In this document: piece after piece, positions 61,687 to 64,000 of the stretch | How positions within the stretch are numbered: the stretch's first letter is position 1 | Layout: each line of letters opens with the position of its first letter | Source of the DNA: Trichoplax adhaerens | Lineage: Eukaryota > Placozoa > Uniplacotomia > Trichoplacea > Trichoplacidae | Assembly (NCBI RefSeq): GCF_000150275.1 | Contig: NW_002060946.1 | Location: 865,815-929,814, forward strand | Reading direction: 5' to 3' | Length of the DNA stretch: 64,000 nucleotides | The notes under the pieces: model-generated | The model's input: the letters and a program-made list of their open reading frames with translations, nothing else | Databases searched by the model: none | Told to the model about the DNA's origin: nothing | Position numbers and translations under genes: made by a program

Positions 61687-62600
61687 GAGATGTACATATC
61701 ATAATCATATCCTAAATGAATTCTAATGAAATCCAAGGTTATCGATAGTCCAATAAATGACTGATGGAAGAAAAATTGACGTACACGATCATTTCAGCTA
61801 GCTTTAAATTAATCGGTATGTCATTTTATGATCAACAAATTGTATATTATTTGCTCGTACGACTGAATATTCAATATCCTAATTTGAAATGATGGGCATG
61901 TAATAATTTCAATGTTTATACTATTCACTTATCATCTACTCTGTATAAAACGCAGAGCATGCTAACGATAATTTACAAACGTCTTCTACTGTATACGACG
62001 AAATATCGAAGACATGTATATAATAATAGACACAGAAAAGTGATTTTATTGAAAATTTAATGCTCATATTAATTCATAAATATTACAATAAATACAGTTC
62101 ATCGTTGTTTTCAGTGACATTCTAAATTAATCTGAGTTGATATAGTATTTTTAATTCCTATAGAAAATTTAACCCATTGCAGTGTATTAAGCACGTCATA
62201 CCCTTATACCAGATGACAACATCAATCCAAAATCGAGCTTGCACCTGTTTATAAGAATACTACTAGCAGCTACAAATAAATGTTTTATGTAAATAACCTA
62301 AATGACATTGTGTTTGATTTATTTACAAATGGATATCATGATATATAGTTTCATGTGGTGTACATGTCTTGTATCTTACTGTATTGTTGTCTCTTTAATT
62401 GGATAAAGTAATACAACAATATATCCAATAAGCGAGGTGTACAGTAATTACAGTCATCATTGCCCTTTAACTGGAGGACTACATTTGGATCCAGAATTAT
62501 AAGGCTACTAATATATGAAGAAATGTAGCCATTGATAAAACCAACCATATCCAATTAAGAATGTTGCTTTAACGGAAAAGCCATCTTTTATACATTATTT
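61687..62600. other. Convergent intergenic region
   Basis: Lies between the ends of the transporter (plus) and MIS12 (minus) genes. AATAAA at 62087-62092 is a candidate plus-strand poly(A) signal. A 67-codon minus-strand ORF at 62351-62554 lies beyond the MIS12 stop and shows no family resemblance. Confidence 0.45.
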
Positions 62601-63931
62601 TTATTGAATTTTATCTTGATTTAGTCCTTTCAATTGAAGAACTACTTCTTCTTTTAAACTGTTCACTTTAGCAGCATCATCTAGGGTATCACAAATAAAT
62701 CACAAGGTAAATCGATTGATTTTAAAATTGTTACTGAAAACGTGCAACTTGACGTACTATCTATCTGTTTTATCAGCTCTTCCATTCTTCTTATTTCAGA
62801 GGTGATCTTTTTCACCTACAGTTTAAATCAATACAAGAACTGTTGTATTATGTTAAAAAAAAAAGGAGTATGACTTTCAATTCTATTGAGATTATTCTTC
62901 ACAGTAGTAAACAGCATATTACTGATAAGCTTTATATAAAATCTGGAATCGATATACATGGTGTTTACGATAAAGAATTTATAAACTGGTGAAAACTCTA
63001 AACGATAATAACTGCTCCATTTCAGCTTAGTTGATTGAAGTAGATAATACTAAAAGTTACCCTTGCTGTATCTAAAGATAACTACAATACTGAAGCTTAT
63101 ATCTAGTAATGGAATAAAACCTTTGTTTGTGTTGTTTCAGAAAGCCGTTGCGATTCCTGGTGTGCCTTTGCTTTCATGTACTGTAACTAAATAATAAATA
63201 TCACTGTGTTATGATTTCAATATCATGAGGATGTTGTATGGTTTGCAGGTTATACAGCTGCATAAGTTTAGGGCCATTGATTAAGCAGTCTATTGAATAT
63301 AAGTTACCTTTCTAATTTCTTGGCATACCAAATCGATTTCATGATCCAGTTTTTCTTCTTCTTGTTCGGTATACTGGTTAATTTGCACCTACAATGATTA
63401 TTTTATTAGTCATCGCTGTCTAATTGAGTGCAATTCAATATATATCAAGTCGATCCAGTGTACTTTAACCTCATCTTCAGGTAGTAAGATATCATCAGGA
63501 ATATGGAATACATTTGCTGGTAGATATTGCTATTTGATCAATAGAGTAGAACAATAGAAAGAAGGTTTATCACGAGTCTCTTTAGCTCGTTACTGGTTGT
63601 GATATAAGACAATCATTGTAGTTGGTGATTTTGATACTGTACCATTAATGCTGTGGCATTCTTGCTAAGATTATTCGTCAATTCTTGATATAAATCTTGG
63701 CAAAACTAAGCAAGTAATTTAAATGATACACCCATTACTACGTTTTCTTTCGGTTGCATTATACATAATTCTGATTTATGTCAAATAGGCATCATCTATC
63801 TTTAGTTCTGTTGTAATAACAGTTTTTGTCTGTGTCATCTCGAGTGAGTACATTAGTCGTTTCTATCAACCAATGTTGTTGCATATACGAGTATTTGGCT
63901 TTACCTGTTTGGCATCTTCAGAAGACATTCC
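62601..63931 (-). CDS. MIS12: MIS12 kinetochore complex subunit, 3' part (partial gene)
   Basis: MIS12 joins inner centromere chromatin to the NDC80 complex at kinetochores. Exons in transcription order: 63931-63905, 63838-63821, 63705-63643, 63529-63470, 63388-63308, 63180-63121, 62815-62758, 62680-62601; phases agree and encode 147 residues plus stop. The 5' end lies beyond 64000. The key match is HIPDDILLPEDE, equivalent to the RIPSNILLPED signature of human MIS12, followed by a coiled coil (YTEQEEEKLDHEIDLVCQEI and KKITSEIRRMEELIKQID). The ending QLKGLNQDKIQ is similar in length to the human C-terminus. The 18-base exon at 63838-63821 has a weak donor (GTTATT) and is the least certain. 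The stop codon overlaps an AATAAA (62605-62600), which could mean an extremely short 3' UTR. Confidence 0.75.
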
Positions 63932-64000
63932 CTATAAAAGTAGACAAGGTCATTTTTCATCATTCAATGGATATACCACACTCTTTTATCTCATGTACAC

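Noticed and set aside
62351-62554. 67-codon minus-strand ORF downstream of MIS12
   Set aside because: It lies beyond the MIS12 stop codon with no splice signals or family similarity; likely chance.
1-64000. CRISPR arrays, bacterial operons, rRNA or tRNA genes
   Set aside because: No regularly spaced repeats with unique spacers, no tRNA-like box pairs and no rRNA core sequences were seen. Gene structure is eukaryotic throughout.

Overview
This window looks like nuclear DNA of an early-branching animal. It is AT-rich, the genes are split by many short introns with clean GT...AG borders, and six genes have clear animal orthologues. A placozoan such as Trichoplax fits best, but this is an inference from gene content and style; no species-specific sequence was checked. 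All exon chains below were built by hand from splice signals, phase agreement and remembered family alignments.

Layout. (1) 1-6996 is mostly non-coding. It holds the first coding exon of a minus-strand gene leaving the left edge (360-437), a diverged tandem duplication, a cluster of GTAC-type palindromes, a group of small broken ORFs and an 18-bp palindrome around a cAMP-response-type site. (2) 6997-12645 is a two-domain angiotensin-converting-enzyme-like peptidase (12 exons, 1223 codons). (3) 12764-22207 is a gene desert of about 9.4 kb with an inverted repeat and a 107-bp tandem array near its right end. (4) 22208-32560 is a RASA2/RASA3-type Ras GTPase-activating protein (29 exons, 814 codons). 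(5) 33329-35644, minus strand, is a GPALPP1 orthologue (8 exons). It is head-to-head with (6) an FBXO22-like F-box/FIST protein, 36835-38411 (3 exons). (7) 40269-54878 is a TTC6-like giant tetratricopeptide protein (49 exons, 1969 codons). (8) 55952-56336 holds an unassigned three-exon candidate, possibly a relic. (9) 57188-61686 is a multi-pass transporter resembling amino acid/auxin permeases (16 exons). (10) 62601-63931, minus strand, is the 3' part of a MIS12 kinetochore gene running off the right edge.

The genes do not form a pathway. They cover peptide processing at the cell surface, Ras/phosphoinositide signalling, ubiquitin ligation, a TPR scaffold, amino acid transport and chromosome segregation. 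The most unusual features are the two intact ACE active sites in one reading frame, the very long TTC6 exon chain, an intron built from repeated copies of its own splice-donor region, a near-perfect 54-bp palindrome, and a dispersed family of self-complementary GTAC motifs.
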